From: Rhodomicrobium sp. R_RK_3
Lineage (GTDB): Bacteria; Pseudomonadota; Alphaproteobacteria; Rhizobiales; Rhodomicrobiaceae
Assembly (NCBI RefSeq): GCF_002198715.1
Contig: NZ_MWLK01000029.1
Location: 47,396-111,395 of the forward strand
Direction of reading: 5' to 3'
DNA: 64,000 bases
The notes beneath the pieces are model-generated. The model made no database searches and was not told where the DNA came from. It was given only the letters and a program-made list of their open reading frames with translations. This document shows positions 54,490-63,990 of the stretch, piece after piece (the first letter of the stretch is position 1; each line of letters begins with the position of its first letter). A program made the position numbers and the translations under genes.

Positions 54490-55788
54490 CTAGTTCCGCA
54501 GCTCGGTGATCGACTGATAGACCAGTTGCTTCAGCAGCTTGCGGTAGTAGGAGCGGGACGGGCTCGGCGCCTGGGTCATGTAGACGGCGGTGATGCCTTC
54601 GCGGGGATCGACCCAGAAATAGGTGCCCGCATAACCCGCCCACATGAATTCGCCGGCGGAGCCAGGGACGCCGGCGATGCCGTCCGCCAGACGAACCGCG
54701 AAACCGAGCCCGAACGTATAGCCCTTCGAGCCGAGCAGCAGCTCGCCCGGCGCCTGCGGATTGCTGACGAGGGTCGCCAGATGATCCGAGGTCATCAGCT
54801 TGATGGTCGAGGGGCTCAGGATGCGGGCGCCGTCGAGCGTTCCGCCATTCAGCAGCATCTGGCAGAAGCGCAGATAATCGATGGCCGTCGAAACGCCGCC
54901 CGCGCCCCCGGAATCATTGCCCGGCTCCTTGGAGATGTCGATGACGGGGAAGGATTTGCCGCTGGCGGGATCGGTCTCGAAAGGGGCCGCGACGCGGGCG
55001 AGATTGGCCTGCGGCACGGAGAATCCGGTGTCGTGCATTTTGAGCGGCTGGAAGATGCGCTCGGCCAGGAACGCGCCGGCGCGCTTGCCGGTCACCGCCT
55101 CGATGACGCGGCCCTGGACATCGACGGCGAGGCTGTATTCCCAGAGCGATCCGGGCTGATTGACCAGCGGGATTTTGGCGAGCCGCTCCACCTCTTCCGG
55201 CCCGGTCAGGTCGCGCGCGTCATATTCGACATTGGCCTTGGCGAGCCCGGCGGCGATGAAGGCGTCCTTCACCTTCTGGTTCTTGGTCAACTCGCCATAG
55301 GCCAGACCGGCCGTATGCCGGAGCAGATCCTGGATGGTCATCGGCCGCACCGGCGCGACATCGCCCTCGGGCGTGGAGACCTGCACATCCTTGAAGGCGG
55401 GCAGGAATTTCGACACCGGGTCGGTCAGCTCGACGAGACCGTCCTCGACCAGCAGCATCAGGCCGACGGACATCAGCGGCTTGGTCATCGAATAGATGCG
55501 GAAGATGGCGTCTTTCGGCATCGGCGTATTGCCGTTCGGCGCCAGCGTGCCGAAGCTGTTCTCATAGACGATCTTGCCGTCCCTCGCGATCAGGATGACC
55601 GCGCCGGGCAGCCGCTTTTCGGCGATCTCCCTGGAGAAGGCCTGGGTGATTTTCTCCAGCCGCTGCGAGGACATGCCGACATCTTCGGCCGTGCCCTTGC
55701 TGAGCGTGACGTCGCGGGCCGAGGCTGGACTGAAGCTTAGGGCAAGAAGCACGAAAAACGCGAACACGGCAGGTGACCGCAAACGCAT
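54490..55788 (-). CDS. Beta-lactamase-family serine hydrolase (EstB/AmpC-like)
   Basis: 432 residues with a signal peptide (MRLRSPAVFAFFVLLALSFSPASA). The class C-type nucleophile motif SMTK is at 100-103 and the second motif appears as WEYSLAVDVQGRVIE. A late Gly-rich segment (LGLGFAVRLADGIAG...GEFMWAGYAGTYFWVDP) gives the closing beta-strand. It is exported, probably an esterase or DD-peptidase-like enzyme rather than an antibiotic lactamase. Monocistronic. Confidence 0.87.
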   Translation of the reverse strand: MRLRSPAVFAFFVLLALSFSPASARDVTLSKGTAEDVGMSSQRLEKITQAFSREIAEKRLPGAVILIARDGKIVYENSFGTLAPNGNTPMPKDAIFRIYSMTKPLMSVGLMLLVEDGLVELTDPVSKFLPAFKDVQVSTPEGDVAPVRPMTIQDLLRHTAGLAYGELTKNQKVKDAFIAAGLAKANVEYDARDLTGPEEVERLAKIPLVNQPGSLWEYSLAVDVQGRVIEAVTGKRAGAFLAERIFQPLKMHDTGFSVPQANLARVAAPFETDPASGKSFPVIDISKEPGNDSGGAGGVSTAIDYLRFCQMLLNGGTLDGARILSPSTIKLMTSDHLATLVSNPQAPGELLLGSKGYTFGLGFAVRLADGIAGVPGSAGEFMWAGYAGTYFWVDPREGITAVYMTQAPSPSRSYYRKLLKQLVYQSITELRN

Positions 55789-55933
55789 GACTGATCTCCC
55801 TAGATTTGAATATTGTTGCTATTGCCGCTCATCATAGCATCGTCCGCCCCGGGCCGACAGGTTCGCTCCGCCATGGCCGAGAGGCGCAAAGCACCGCTGG
55901 CGGGAGCGTCGCCGCTGGCGTAAAAGGAGCGGC

Positions 55934-56635
55934 ATGATCCGGCCGCGCAACCATCCCGAAGCCCATCTCGTCACCCGCACCGGCTGGCTGCGCGCCGCCG
56001 TGCTCGGGGCCAATGACGGCATCGTATCGACCGCCAGCCTGATCGTCGGCGTCGCTTCGGCCTCGCCAGGGCCGGGCGCCATCCTGATCGCGGGGATCGC
56101 GGGGCTGGTCGCCGGGGCGATGTCGATGGCGGCGGGCGAATATGTCTCGGTCAGCTCGCAATCCGACACCGAGCGCGCCGACCTTGCCCGCGAGCGCCGG
56201 GAGCTTGCCGACAGCCCCGAATTGGAGCGCGACGAACTGGCGCAGATCTACGTCACGCGCGGCCTCGATCCCGAACTGGCTTTCAAGGTCGCCGACCAGC
56301 TCATGGCCAAGGACGCGCTCGGCGCCCATGCCCGCGACGAACTCGGCATCTCGGACGCCACCGCGCCGCGCCCGGTGCAGGCGGCGCTCGCCTCCGCCGC
56401 GAGCTTTGCGGTCGGCGCGGCGATGCCGCTGGCGATGGTGCTTATCGTCCCGGCCCAGTACCTCGTCGTGATCGTCTCTATCGCATCATTGCTGTTTCTT
56501 GCCCTGCTGGGAGCGGCGGGCGCAAAAGCCGGCGGTGCCGACATAATTAGGGCGACAGCGCGTGTCACATTCTGGGGAGCGCTGGCCATGGGATTGACGG
56601 CTGCAATCGGTGCCCTGTTCGGGACAGTCGTCTAG
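55934..56635 (+). CDS. VIT1/CCC1-family iron/manganese transporter
   Basis: 233 residues. The N-terminal helix contains LRAAVLGANDGIVSTASLIVGVASA, the highly conserved segment of the family. AGAMSMAAGEYVSVSSQSDTERAD is the second diagnostic one. A cytoplasmic acidic stretch (RERRELADSPELERDELAQIYVTRGLDPELAFKVADQLMAKDALGAHARDELGI) is the metal-binding helical region. It would export Fe2+/Mn2+ from the cytoplasm. It is monocistronic and not in the metal island. Confidence 0.9.
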   Translation: MIRPRNHPEAHLVTRTGWLRAAVLGANDGIVSTASLIVGVASASPGPGAILIAGIAGLVAGAMSMAAGEYVSVSSQSDTERADLARERRELADSPELERDELAQIYVTRGLDPELAFKVADQLMAKDALGAHARDELGISDATAPRPVQAALASAASFAVGAAMPLAMVLIVPAQYLVVIVSIASLLFLALLGAAGAKAGGADIIRATARVTFWGALAMGLTAAIGALFGTVV

Positions 56636-56746
56636 CTGAACGGCGCCTTGCTTGGGGACGAAGGCGAATACTCTCTCAAATCTGTGTGACAGGGATTGCG
56701 CCCTGTCGATGTGCGCCGTAATTGCGGAGTAAAGCGAGGTACACGC

Positions 56747-57844
56747 ATGCCTGTTGAACTGCGTCGTGAGCCCCGATCGGCCTCGGCTGGGCTTGATGTC
56801 GGAATTGTGTCCCTTGCCACGGCGGTGCCGACGCACGCCGCCGATCAGCGCCAGGTCGTGGACGCCGCCAGAGACGTGTTTCGCGATCAGTTCGAGGAAT
56901 TCGACCGCATCGCCGCCGTGTTCTTCACCGCCGGCATCGAGAACAGATTCACCGTCAAGCCCTTCCCCTGGTATCTCGAAGAGCAGGACTGGCCGAGCCG
57001 CACCGCCGCCTATGTCGACGGCGCGACGGCGCTGTTCATCCAGTCCGCCGCCAAGGCGCTCGATGCGGCCGGCATGGGCGCCTCGCAGGTCGATACCATC
57101 GTCACCGTGTCCTCAACCGGCATCGCCGCGCCGAGCCTCGAAGCGCGCGCCATGGCCGAGCTCGGCTTCCGCGCCGACGTGCTGCGGGTGCCGGTCTTCG
57201 GCCTCGGCTGCGCGGGGGGCGCCGCCGGGCTGGCGCTCGGCGCGGAGCTAGCCGCCGCGCGTCCCGGCTCGGTGGTGCTGGTGGTGGCGGTCGAGCTGTG
57301 TTCGCTCGCCGTGCGGCGCGATCTGGCGACCAAGGCCAATCTCGTCGCGCTCGCTTTGTTCGGCGACGGCGCGGCGGCCGTCGTGCTGAAATCGGGCGCC
57401 CAGGGCCGCGCCCGCATCACCGGCGCCCGCGCCCATACCTGGCCGGACACGCTCGACATCATGGGCTGGCGCGTCGATCCCACCGGCTTCGGCGTCATCT
57501 TCGACCAGTCGATCCCGCGCTTTGCCTATGACAATCTGGCCGGCGCGGTCGACGGAATTCTTGCGGCGCAGGGGCTCGCCCGCCCGGATATTGCCCGTTT
57601 CATCTGCCATCCAGGCGGACGCAAGGTGGTCGAGGCGATCGAGGCTTCACTCACCTTGCGCCATCAGTCGCTCGACCACGAGCGCGAGGTTCTGAAACGA
57701 TACGGAAATATGTCAGCGCCGACGGTGCTGTTCGTGCTGGAGCAAGCCCTGGCGGCTGGGCCTCTGCCTGAGCGCGCGCTGCTGATGGCGCTCGGCCCCG
57801 GCTTTACGCTTTCGACGGTGACGCTCGCCGCGCCGTCCGCCTAG
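56747..57844 (+). CDS. Type III polyketide synthase (chalcone synthase family)
   Basis: 365 residues from ATG 56747 with GCGAGG upstream. The catalytic triad is complete: Cys 155 in FGLGCAGGAAG, His 288 in FICHPGGRKV, Asn 321 in YGNMSAPTVLFVLEQAL. It extends an acyl-CoA starter with malonyl-CoA to a pyrone or resorcinol. The following gene is an isoprenylcysteine-methyltransferase-like enzyme 11 bp away, then an MFS exporter. That pairing is typical of alkylpyrone/alkylresorcinol clusters, so lipid-type phenols are the likely product. Confidence 0.93.
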   Translation: MPVELRREPRSASAGLDVGIVSLATAVPTHAADQRQVVDAARDVFRDQFEEFDRIAAVFFTAGIENRFTVKPFPWYLEEQDWPSRTAAYVDGATALFIQSAAKALDAAGMGASQVDTIVTVSSTGIAAPSLEARAMAELGFRADVLRVPVFGLGCAGGAAGLALGAELAAARPGSVVLVVAVELCSLAVRRDLATKANLVALALFGDGAAAVVLKSGAQGRARITGARAHTWPDTLDIMGWRVDPTGFGVIFDQSIPRFAYDNLAGAVDGILAAQGLARPDIARFICHPGGRKVVEAIEASLTLRHQSLDHEREVLKRYGNMSAPTVLFVLEQALAAGPLPERALLMALGPGFTLSTVTLAAPSA

Positions 57845-57855
57845 AGGAAGACATC

Positions 57856-58362
57856 ATGGCCAGCCCGGCCGATTGGAACCTGATCTCCGTCGCCGTCCTG
57901 CTCTTCGTGACCTTGCAGCGCGGGGCGGAACTGCTCATCGCCCGCCGCAACACCGAGCGGATGCTGGCCAGGGGCGCGGTGGAGGCCTCGCCCGAACATT
58001 ATCCGGCGATCGTCGCCGTCCACGCGGCATGGCTGATCGGTTTGTGGCTGCTGGCTCCCGCCCGCGAGCCGAGCCTGTTCCTGATCGCCGTCTACGCCCT
58101 TTTGCAGATCGCCCGCTTCTGGGTGCTGGCGACGCTCGGCGAGCGCTGGACGACGCGCATCATCGTGCTGCCCGGCGCGCCGCTCACCCGCACCGGACCC
58201 TACCGCTTCGTCTCCCACCCCAATTATTGCGTCGTGGCGGCGGAGATTTTGATTCTGCCTTGCGCATTCGGCCTTTACGGCTTTGCGCTAGTGTTCACGG
58301 CATTGAACGCCGCCGTGCTCTTCATCCGCATCCGGGCCGAGGACCGGGCGCTCAGCTCGTAG
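57856..58362 (+). CDS. Isoprenylcysteine carboxyl methyltransferase-like membrane methyltransferase
   Basis: 168 residues with about four to five TM helices. The ICMT signature near the C-terminus is TRTGPYRFVSHPNYCVVAAEILILPCAFG (GPY-R-xRHPxY-type), which binds SAM. These enzymes are found next to type III PKS genes, where they methylate the alkylpyrone hydroxyl. Placement 11 bp after the PKS stop indicates one operon. Confidence 0.88.
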   Translation: MASPADWNLISVAVLLFVTLQRGAELLIARRNTERMLARGAVEASPEHYPAIVAVHAAWLIGLWLLAPAREPSLFLIAVYALLQIARFWVLATLGERWTTRIIVLPGAPLTRTGPYRFVSHPNYCVVAAEILILPCAFGLYGFALVFTALNAAVLFIRIRAEDRALSS

Positions 58363-58386
58363 CCACCCAAGGGAATCCCGCCGCCT

Positions 58387-60003
58387 ATGTCCATGCGCAC
58401 AGCGACCTTCGGCCCGGAGCCTTCGCTCGCGACCTGGGCGGGTTTTGCCGCGATGTGCACCGGCATGTTCATGGCGGTGCTCGACATCCAGGTCGTCGCC
58501 TCCTCGCTGCCGACCATCCAGGAAGAGCTCGGCATCCGCCCGGACCAGATGAGCTGGGTGCAGACCAGTTATCTGATCGCCGAAATCGTCGCCATTCCGC
58601 TCACCGGGCTGCTGACCCGCGCCCTCACCATGCGCCGGCTCTCGGTCATCACCATCGCCGCCTTTACGGTGGCCTCGATCGGTTGCGCCTTGAGCGGGTC
58701 GTTCGAGACGCTCATCATGTGGCGGGTGATCCAGGGGCTCGCAGGCGGTTTGCTGATCCCGCAGGTCTTCGCCGCCGGCTTCGCCCTCTTCCCCGGACGC
58801 GGGCAGTCCACCGCGACGGCGGTCGCCGGGGTGCTCGCGGTGCTGGCGCCGACGCTCGGCCCCATCATCGGCGGCTGGATCACCGGCACCTATAGCTGGC
58901 CATGGCTGTTCCTGATCAATGTCCTGCCGGGCATTGCCGCCGCCATCACGGCCTATCTGCTGCTGCCGCGCGAAAGAGGCGAGGTCGTGCTGTTGCGCGG
59001 CCTCGACGTCTGGGGCCTGCTCGCCATGGTCACGGCGCTCGCCTGTCTCGAAATCGGGCTGAAGCAGGCGCCGCATTCCGGCTGGGTCTCCTTCGACGTG
59101 CTGTCGCTGTTCACGGCGGCGATCTGGTTCGGCTGGCTGTTCGTGCAGCACTCGCTCAGCATCGAAGCCCCGCTCGTCGATCTGCGCACCTTTGCCGACC
59201 GGCGTTTCGCGCTCGGCGCGCTTTTGAGTTTCCTGCTCGGCATGAGCCTTTACGGCATGGTCTATCTGATGCCGGTGTTCCTCGCCTTCGTGCGCGGCCA
59301 TGACGCCTGGGACATCGGCCAGGTGATGATCGTGACGGGCGTCGCGCAATTGCTGATGGCGCCGCTCGTCGTCTCGGCCGAGCGCAAGGTCGATGCCCGG
59401 CTCTTGACGGTCGCCGGCTTCACGCTGCTCGCCGTCGGCCTCGCCATGAGCATGTCGCAGAGCCGCGCCACCGATTATGACGAGATGTTCGTGCCGCAAC
59501 TGGTGCGCGGCGCGGCGATCATGCTGTGCCTGCTGCCGCCGATCCGCGTGGCGCTCGCCCATCTGCCGCCGGATGAGGTCGCCAATGCCAGCGGGCTGTT
59601 CAACCTGATGCGCAATCTCGGCGGCGCCATCGGCCTCGCTTTGATCGACACGGTGATCTATGGCCGCGCGCCGATGATCGGCGAACAGCTCCGGCAAGCG
59701 CTGGAGCGCGGCGATGTCGCGGCGGCCAAGGCGGTCGGACTGCCGATGGAGAGGTTCCTGGCGCATGTGCCCGGGACGCCGCTCGATCCGAGCGTTGCCG
59801 GCTATGTCCGCGCGGCGGTGGAGCGGCAGGCGATGGTCCAGGCCATCAACGAGGCCTGGGCGATCATGGCCACGCTGACGCTGATCGGCGTGCTGCTCGT
59901 GCTGGCAAGCCTGCTGCGGGCGCCAAGGCGCGCCGCCCTCGACCGACGCCCGATGGCACGCAGGCTGGTCCAGGAGCCGCCCCGGCAGAGGCTGCGCCGC
60001 TGA
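58387..60003 (+). CDS. MFS drug:H+ antiporter-2 (EmrB-like) exporter
   Basis: 538 residues, about 14 TM helices. The family motif LDIQVVASSLPTIQEELGIRPDQMSWVQTSYLIAEIVAIPLTGLL (motif D1/A region) is present. So is LAPTLGPIIGGWITGTYSWPWLFLINVLPG (motif C). It starts 24 bp after the methyltransferase, so export of the polyketide or unrelated drugs is possible. No EmrA partner is adjacent. Confidence 0.9.
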   Translation: MSMRTATFGPEPSLATWAGFAAMCTGMFMAVLDIQVVASSLPTIQEELGIRPDQMSWVQTSYLIAEIVAIPLTGLLTRALTMRRLSVITIAAFTVASIGCALSGSFETLIMWRVIQGLAGGLLIPQVFAAGFALFPGRGQSTATAVAGVLAVLAPTLGPIIGGWITGTYSWPWLFLINVLPGIAAAITAYLLLPRERGEVVLLRGLDVWGLLAMVTALACLEIGLKQAPHSGWVSFDVLSLFTAAIWFGWLFVQHSLSIEAPLVDLRTFADRRFALGALLSFLLGMSLYGMVYLMPVFLAFVRGHDAWDIGQVMIVTGVAQLLMAPLVVSAERKVDARLLTVAGFTLLAVGLAMSMSQSRATDYDEMFVPQLVRGAAIMLCLLPPIRVALAHLPPDEVANASGLFNLMRNLGGAIGLALIDTVIYGRAPMIGEQLRQALERGDVAAAKAVGLPMERFLAHVPGTPLDPSVAGYVRAAVERQAMVQAINEAWAIMATLTLIGVLLVLASLLRAPRRAALDRRPMARRLVQEPPRQRLRR

Positions 60004-60107
60004 TCGTCCGCGGGGCGGATTTCCACGCATGCCTTCTTCCCCATGTCATCTTGCGATGGCAGGCTGGCGCGCGCGGCGGCATGCCGTGGCTTTAAGGGGA
60101 GATTCTT

Positions 60108-61361
60108 ATGCGCATGTCTGGTGGTTTCCTGATCCTCGGCGCGCTCGCCGCCGGGATGCATCTGCTGGCGCCGCCGGCCTTTGCCCAGCAGCCGGACAAT
60201 ATCCAGCTCGGGCCGCGCCCGTTCTTTCTGGTCGACCGGCTCGATGACGGCCCACTCAAGGAGAAGCTGAAATCCTGCGCCAACGGCCCGTTCCGGCGCA
60301 CCGCTTTCTCCATCGGCCATCGCGGCGCGGCCATGCAATTCCCCGAGCATACCGAGGAATCCTATCGCGCCGGCGCGCGGATGGGGGCCGGCATCGTCGA
60401 ATGCGACGTGACCTTCACCAAGGATAAGCAGCTCGTCTGCCGCCATTCGCAATGCGACCTGCACACGACCACCAATATTCTCGGCATTCCCGATCTGGCG
60501 GCGAAATGCACGCAGCCCTTCACGCCGGCCGATCCGTCGGCGAAGAAGGAGGCCAGCGCCAAATGCTGCACCAGCGACCTGACGCTCGCCGAATTCCGCC
60601 GGCTGAAGGGCAAGATGGACGCTTTCGACAAGAACGCGACGACGCCCGAAGCCTATATGGGCGGCACCGCGAGCTGGCGCACCGACCTCTATGCCGCGTC
60701 CGGCGGCAAGCTGATGACGCACGCCGAAAGCATAAAATTGTTCCAGTCTCTCGGCGTCAAATTCACGCCCGAGCTGAAGGCGGCGAGCGTGCCGATGCCT
60801 TTCGACGGCGATTTCACCCAGGCCGCCTACGCGCAGAAGATGATCGATGAGTACAAGGCGGCGGGCATCGATCCGAAAGACGTCTTCCCGCAATCCTTCA
60901 ATCTGGAGGATGTCCGCTACTGGATCGCCAATGCGCCGGAATTCGGCAAGCAGGGCGTCTATCTCGACGAGCGCGACGAGACGCTGCCCGGCTTCGATCC
61001 GCTCAAGCCCGAGAGCTGGAAGCCCGGCATGAAGGACCTCGCCGCCTCGGGCGTAAAAATCATCGCCCCGCCGCTCTGGATGCTGGTAACGCTCGACGAG
61101 GCCAAGAAGATCGTGCCCTCGCCCTATGCCAAGGCAGCAAAGGAGGCGGGGCTGGAGATCATCGCCTGGACGCTCGAGCGGTCGGGTCCGCTGAAGGATG
61201 GCGGCGGCTGGTACTACCAGTCCATCAAGCCCGCCGTCAGCAGCGACGGCGACATGCTGAAGCTGCTCGACGTGCTGGCCAAGGATGTCGGCATTCGCGG
61301 AATTTTCTCCGATTGGCCGGCAACTGTCACCTATTACGCGAATTGCATGGGGCTCGAGTAA
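60108..61361 (+). CDS. Glycerophosphodiester phosphodiesterase (exported, GlpQ-like)
   Basis: 417 residues with a signal peptide ([23 protein letters not shown]). The active-site start [21 protein letters not shown] has the catalytic His-Arg at 71-72. The metal-binding part [24 protein letters not shown] has Glu 98 and Asp 100 with Cys instead of Leu between them. The late catalytic region is [12 protein letters not shown]. It hydrolyses periplasmic glycerophosphodiesters to glycerol phosphate. The unusual Cys pairs (KSCANG, KCTQ, KCCTSD) may form disulfides. Confidence 0.88.
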   Translation: MRMSGGFLILGALAAGMHLLAPPAFAQQPDNIQLGPRPFFLVDRLDDGPLKEKLKSCANGPFRRTAFSIGHRGAAMQFPEHTEESYRAGARMGAGIVECDVTFTKDKQLVCRHSQCDLHTTTNILGIPDLAAKCTQPFTPADPSAKKEASAKCCTSDLTLAEFRRLKGKMDAFDKNATTPEAYMGGTASWRTDLYAASGGKLMTHAESIKLFQSLGVKFTPELKAASVPMPFDGDFTQAAYAQKMIDEYKAAGIDPKDVFPQSFNLEDVRYWIANAPEFGKQGVYLDERDETLPGFDPLKPESWKPGMKDLAASGVKIIAPPLWMLVTLDEAKKIVPSPYAKAAKEAGLEIIAWTLERSGPLKDGGGWYYQSIKPAVSSDGDMLKLLDVLAKDVGIRGIFSDWPATVTYYANCMGLE

Positions 61362-61513
61362 CCATTCGGTTCGCCAGGCGCGAATTCCGATAGGTGAAAT
61401 TGCGTAGTTCGAAATTGCGGCCGGCGGCATTTCTGGATATTTTGTACAAATGCCGTCGGCTGAACTATAGATTTTTATGCGTTTTTTTATGGATGTTGAG
61501 GGAGGGCGCCGGT

Positions 61514-62509
61514 ATGGGCGGGATGACGCGGCGGGAATGGGTATTGAGCGCGGCGGCAACGGCGGCGGCGTTCGGCTTGACCGGGCGCATGGCGGTCAGC
61601 GCGCCGGTCCAGCCGCCCGAACGGCGCCAGCAGACCCCCGAACCCAAGCCCGGCATCCACCGCTATAAGGTCGGCGCGGCGGAGTGCATCGCGCTCTATG
61701 ACGGCGTCTGGGAAAAGGTGCATGACCCGGCGTTCTTCCAGAATGCCAGCGTCGAGGAGACCAAGCAGGCGCTGGCGGCGGCGGGCCTGCGGAGCGATTT
61801 CGTGCCGATCCCGATCGTGGCGCTGGTGGTCAAGATCAACGGCAAGCTGGTGCTCTGCGATGCCGGCGGCGGCGGCCAGGTGCAGGCTTTCAATCCCAAT
61901 TCGGTGTTCGTCTCGGGCAAGCTGTTCGCCAATCTCAGGGCGGCGGAGATCGACCCGGCCAAGATCGAGACCATTTTGATCTCGCATTTCCACCCCGACC
62001 ACATCTTTGGCCTGCTCGGCCGCAAGACCAACAAGCCGGTCTTCCCAAATGCCGAGATCATCGTTCCCGCCGCCGAATATAAATGGTGGACCGATCCCTC
62101 GCTGATCGGCCGCCTGCCGAAAGCGCGCCAGCCGCTCGCCCGACGCATCCAGTCGGTAATCCCGAAATGGAAGAACGTGCTGCCCGTCGACGGCGAGGAC
62201 GAGGTCGTGCCCGGCATCCGCTTCGTCAAGGCGCCGGGGCATACGGCCGGCCATACGGTGTTCCACCTGACCTCGGGCAAGGACCAGTTGCTGATCTCGA
62301 ACGATACCGCCTATGTGCCCGCTTTGGTCGCCGAGCATCCCGGCTGGCATGGCGCCTATGACCAGGACGCGGCCATGGCGGAACAGACGCGGCGAAAGCT
62401 GCTGGAATGGACCGTCGGCAGCGATATGATGATCTGCGGCACGCATTTTCCCTGGCCCGGGGTCGGCAGGATTTCCAGGGACGGTGCCGGCTACGCTTTC
62501 AACCTGTGA
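61514..62509 (+). CDS. Exported metallo-beta-lactamase-fold hydrolase
   Basis: 331 residues from ATG 61514 (GGAGGG upstream); ATG 61523 is nearly as good. The N-terminus MGGMTRREWVLSAAATAAAFGLTG has twin Arg followed by a hydrophobic stretch, a possible Tat signal. The metal motif is HFHPDHIFG, then APGHTAGHTVFHL, SNDTAYVP and CGTHFPWPG, so both zinc sites appear present. Related proteins include quorum-quenching lactonase-like and methyl parathion hydrolase-like enzymes. The substrate is not predictable. Confidence 0.88.
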   Translation: MGGMTRREWVLSAAATAAAFGLTGRMAVSAPVQPPERRQQTPEPKPGIHRYKVGAAECIALYDGVWEKVHDPAFFQNASVEETKQALAAAGLRSDFVPIPIVALVVKINGKLVLCDAGGGGQVQAFNPNSVFVSGKLFANLRAAEIDPAKIETILISHFHPDHIFGLLGRKTNKPVFPNAEIIVPAAEYKWWTDPSLIGRLPKARQPLARRIQSVIPKWKNVLPVDGEDEVVPGIRFVKAPGHTAGHTVFHLTSGKDQLLISNDTAYVPALVAEHPGWHGAYDQDAAMAEQTRRKLLEWTVGSDMMICGTHFPWPGVGRISRDGAGYAFNL

Positions 62510-62556
62510 CGGCTTGAGGGCGCGGCCGCAATAAACAGTCCACCGGAGAAACGGTG

Positions 62557-63678
62557 ATGAAGACGCATTACGATGTGCTCGGCATTTCGCGGGACGCGGA
62601 TGACGCCGCCATCAAGGCGGCCTATCGCCGTGTGGTCAAGGCGCACCATCCGGACCTGCATGAAGGCGCCGCCGAAGCGGAGCGGGCCAGCAAGCGGATC
62701 ATCGCGGCTTACGCCGTGCTGAAGGACCCGGAACAGCGCGCACGTTATGACACGCTGCTGCAAAAGCGGCAGCGGCGCTCCCGGCGATTCGCCGCGACGG
62801 CGCTCGGCAGCACGGCGGTCGTCAGCGTGACGGCGCTGCTGTTGCTGAACATGCTGCTGAAGCCGGATGACGCCTCGCATCGCGCGGGAGCCGTTGCGCC
62901 GCCTCCGCAGGATCTCGCCGCCGCGCCCGCCGAGGCCGTTCCGCAGGCGGCGCCGGACCGCGACATCGTCACCGGCTCCTTGCCGGATGCCCAGGCCGAT
63001 GCCGGCCCGGTCGAGGCCGCCGTGATGATGGTGCTGCCGCATCCCGCCGACGCCGAGGACGGCATCGCGCCCGTCTCGGTCGAGCCCGGCCGCGAGTTGC
63101 CGCAGCTTCTGCTCGCGCTGGCGAGCGGCGGCCGCGCCATGGGTAGCTCAGCCGCCGCCGATGCCGCCGCGCCGGTCGAATACGCCACCGCGCAAAGCTA
63201 CCTAAACAGCGCCGCCGCCTGGATCGGCCGGGGCGATCTCGACCGGGCGCTCGCCGATTACGACGCCGCCCTCCGGCTCGACGCCGGCAACGTCGCCGCC
63301 TTTCACGGGCGGGGCGTGCTGCTCTGGCGGCGCGGCGAGGTCGAACGCGCGCTGGTCGATCTCGACAAGGCGATCCGCTCCAGCTTTTCCGATCCCAAGA
63401 TCTACGTGCATCGCGGCCTGATCTGGCGGGCGCGCGGCAATTACGACCGGGCGATCGCCGATTTCAACCAGGCGGTGAAGCTCGACCCGGACTTCGCCAG
63501 CGCCTATGCCCATCGCGGCGAGGCGCTGCGCCGCAAGGGCGATTTCAAGAACGCCATCGCCGATTTCAACGAGGCGCTGCGGCTCAACCCCAATATTGAC
63601 GGCGCCGACCGCAAGCGCGAACTCGCCGAGGAAGGCCGCCGCGACGCTGCGGACGAGATCACCGACGCCTCGCGCTGA
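62557..63678 (+). CDS. DnaJ-domain protein with TM helix and TPR repeats
   Basis: 373 residues from ATG 62557 (GGAGAA upstream). The J domain is at 1-70 with HPD at 31-33 and the usual helices. One TM helix (FAATALGSTAVVSVTALLLLNML, ~78-101) follows. A low-complexity Ala/Pro/Asp linker precedes at least three TPR units from ~residue 210 (AWIGRGDLDRALADYDAALRLDAGNVAAFHGRG; HRGLIWRARGNYDRAIADFNQAVKLDPDFASAYAHRGEALRRKGDFKNAIADFNEALRL). The J domain faces the cytoplasm and the TPRs presumably the periplasm. It is probably a localised co-chaperone; its client is unknown. Confidence 0.85.
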   Translation: MKTHYDVLGISRDADDAAIKAAYRRVVKAHHPDLHEGAAEAERASKRIIAAYAVLKDPEQRARYDTLLQKRQRRSRRFAATALGSTAVVSVTALLLLNMLLKPDDASHRAGAVAPPPQDLAAAPAEAVPQAAPDRDIVTGSLPDAQADAGPVEAAVMMVLPHPADAEDGIAPVSVEPGRELPQLLLALASGGRAMGSSAAADAAAPVEYATAQSYLNSAAAWIGRGDLDRALADYDAALRLDAGNVAAFHGRGVLLWRRGEVERALVDLDKAIRSSFSDPKIYVHRGLIWRARGNYDRAIADFNQAVKLDPDFASAYAHRGEALRRKGDFKNAIADFNEALRLNPNIDGADRKRELAEEGRRDAADEITDASR

Positions 63679-63759
63679 GCCGCCCCGGGTGCTGCGATTT
63701 CCGGGCGCGCGCGGCTCTCTCTCTCTATCCCTCTGCCTCTCAAGCGGCCGCAGCTTTCT
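63679..63759. other. Short non-coding tail after the DnaJ-TPR gene
   Basis: Contains a CT-rich run (CTCTCTCTCTATCCCTCTG). No gene or clear terminator was seen. Confidence 0.4.
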
Positions 63760-63886
63760 TCCCCTCTCCCATGGGGAGAGGGTGGCGCCACGAAGCGTGC
63801 CGGGTGAGGGGGTAATGCCTATCCGTGTGGCAATGCCCGTCATACCGATAGGTATTACCCCCTCACCCCAGCCCTCTCCCCATGAA
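63760..63886. repeat. Intergenic repeat B, copy 2
   Basis: CCCCTCTCCCATGGGGAGAGGG...CGTGCCGGGTGAGGGGGTAATGCCTATC is mirrored by GATAGGTATTACCCCCTCACC and GCCCTCTCCCC. The ends of the two halves pair through GGTAATGCCTATC/GATAGGTATTACC. It corresponds to 54331-54451. Confidence 0.75.
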
Positions 63887-63990
63887 GACCTTTGCAAAAC
63901 TTCGATTCCTTCGCCCCGGCCGTTAGAGCCGGGGCCCACTCGCTTCTCCACTTGCCGCAGCAATAGCGGAAATATGATTGGGTCCCGGCT
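63887..63990. repeat. Intergenic repeat A, copy 2
   Basis: Starts immediately after repeat B. It contains TTCGCCCCGGCCGTTAGAGCCGGGGCCCACTCGC and ends ATATGATTGGGTCCCGGCTC, corresponding to 48841-48950. The element continues to the window edge or ends just before it. Confidence 0.75.

Noticed and set aside
54331..63886. Repeat B considered as CRISPR or as simple terminators
   Set aside because: No regularly spaced repeats with unique spacers, and no T-runs after the hairpins. Dispersed palindromic element fits better.
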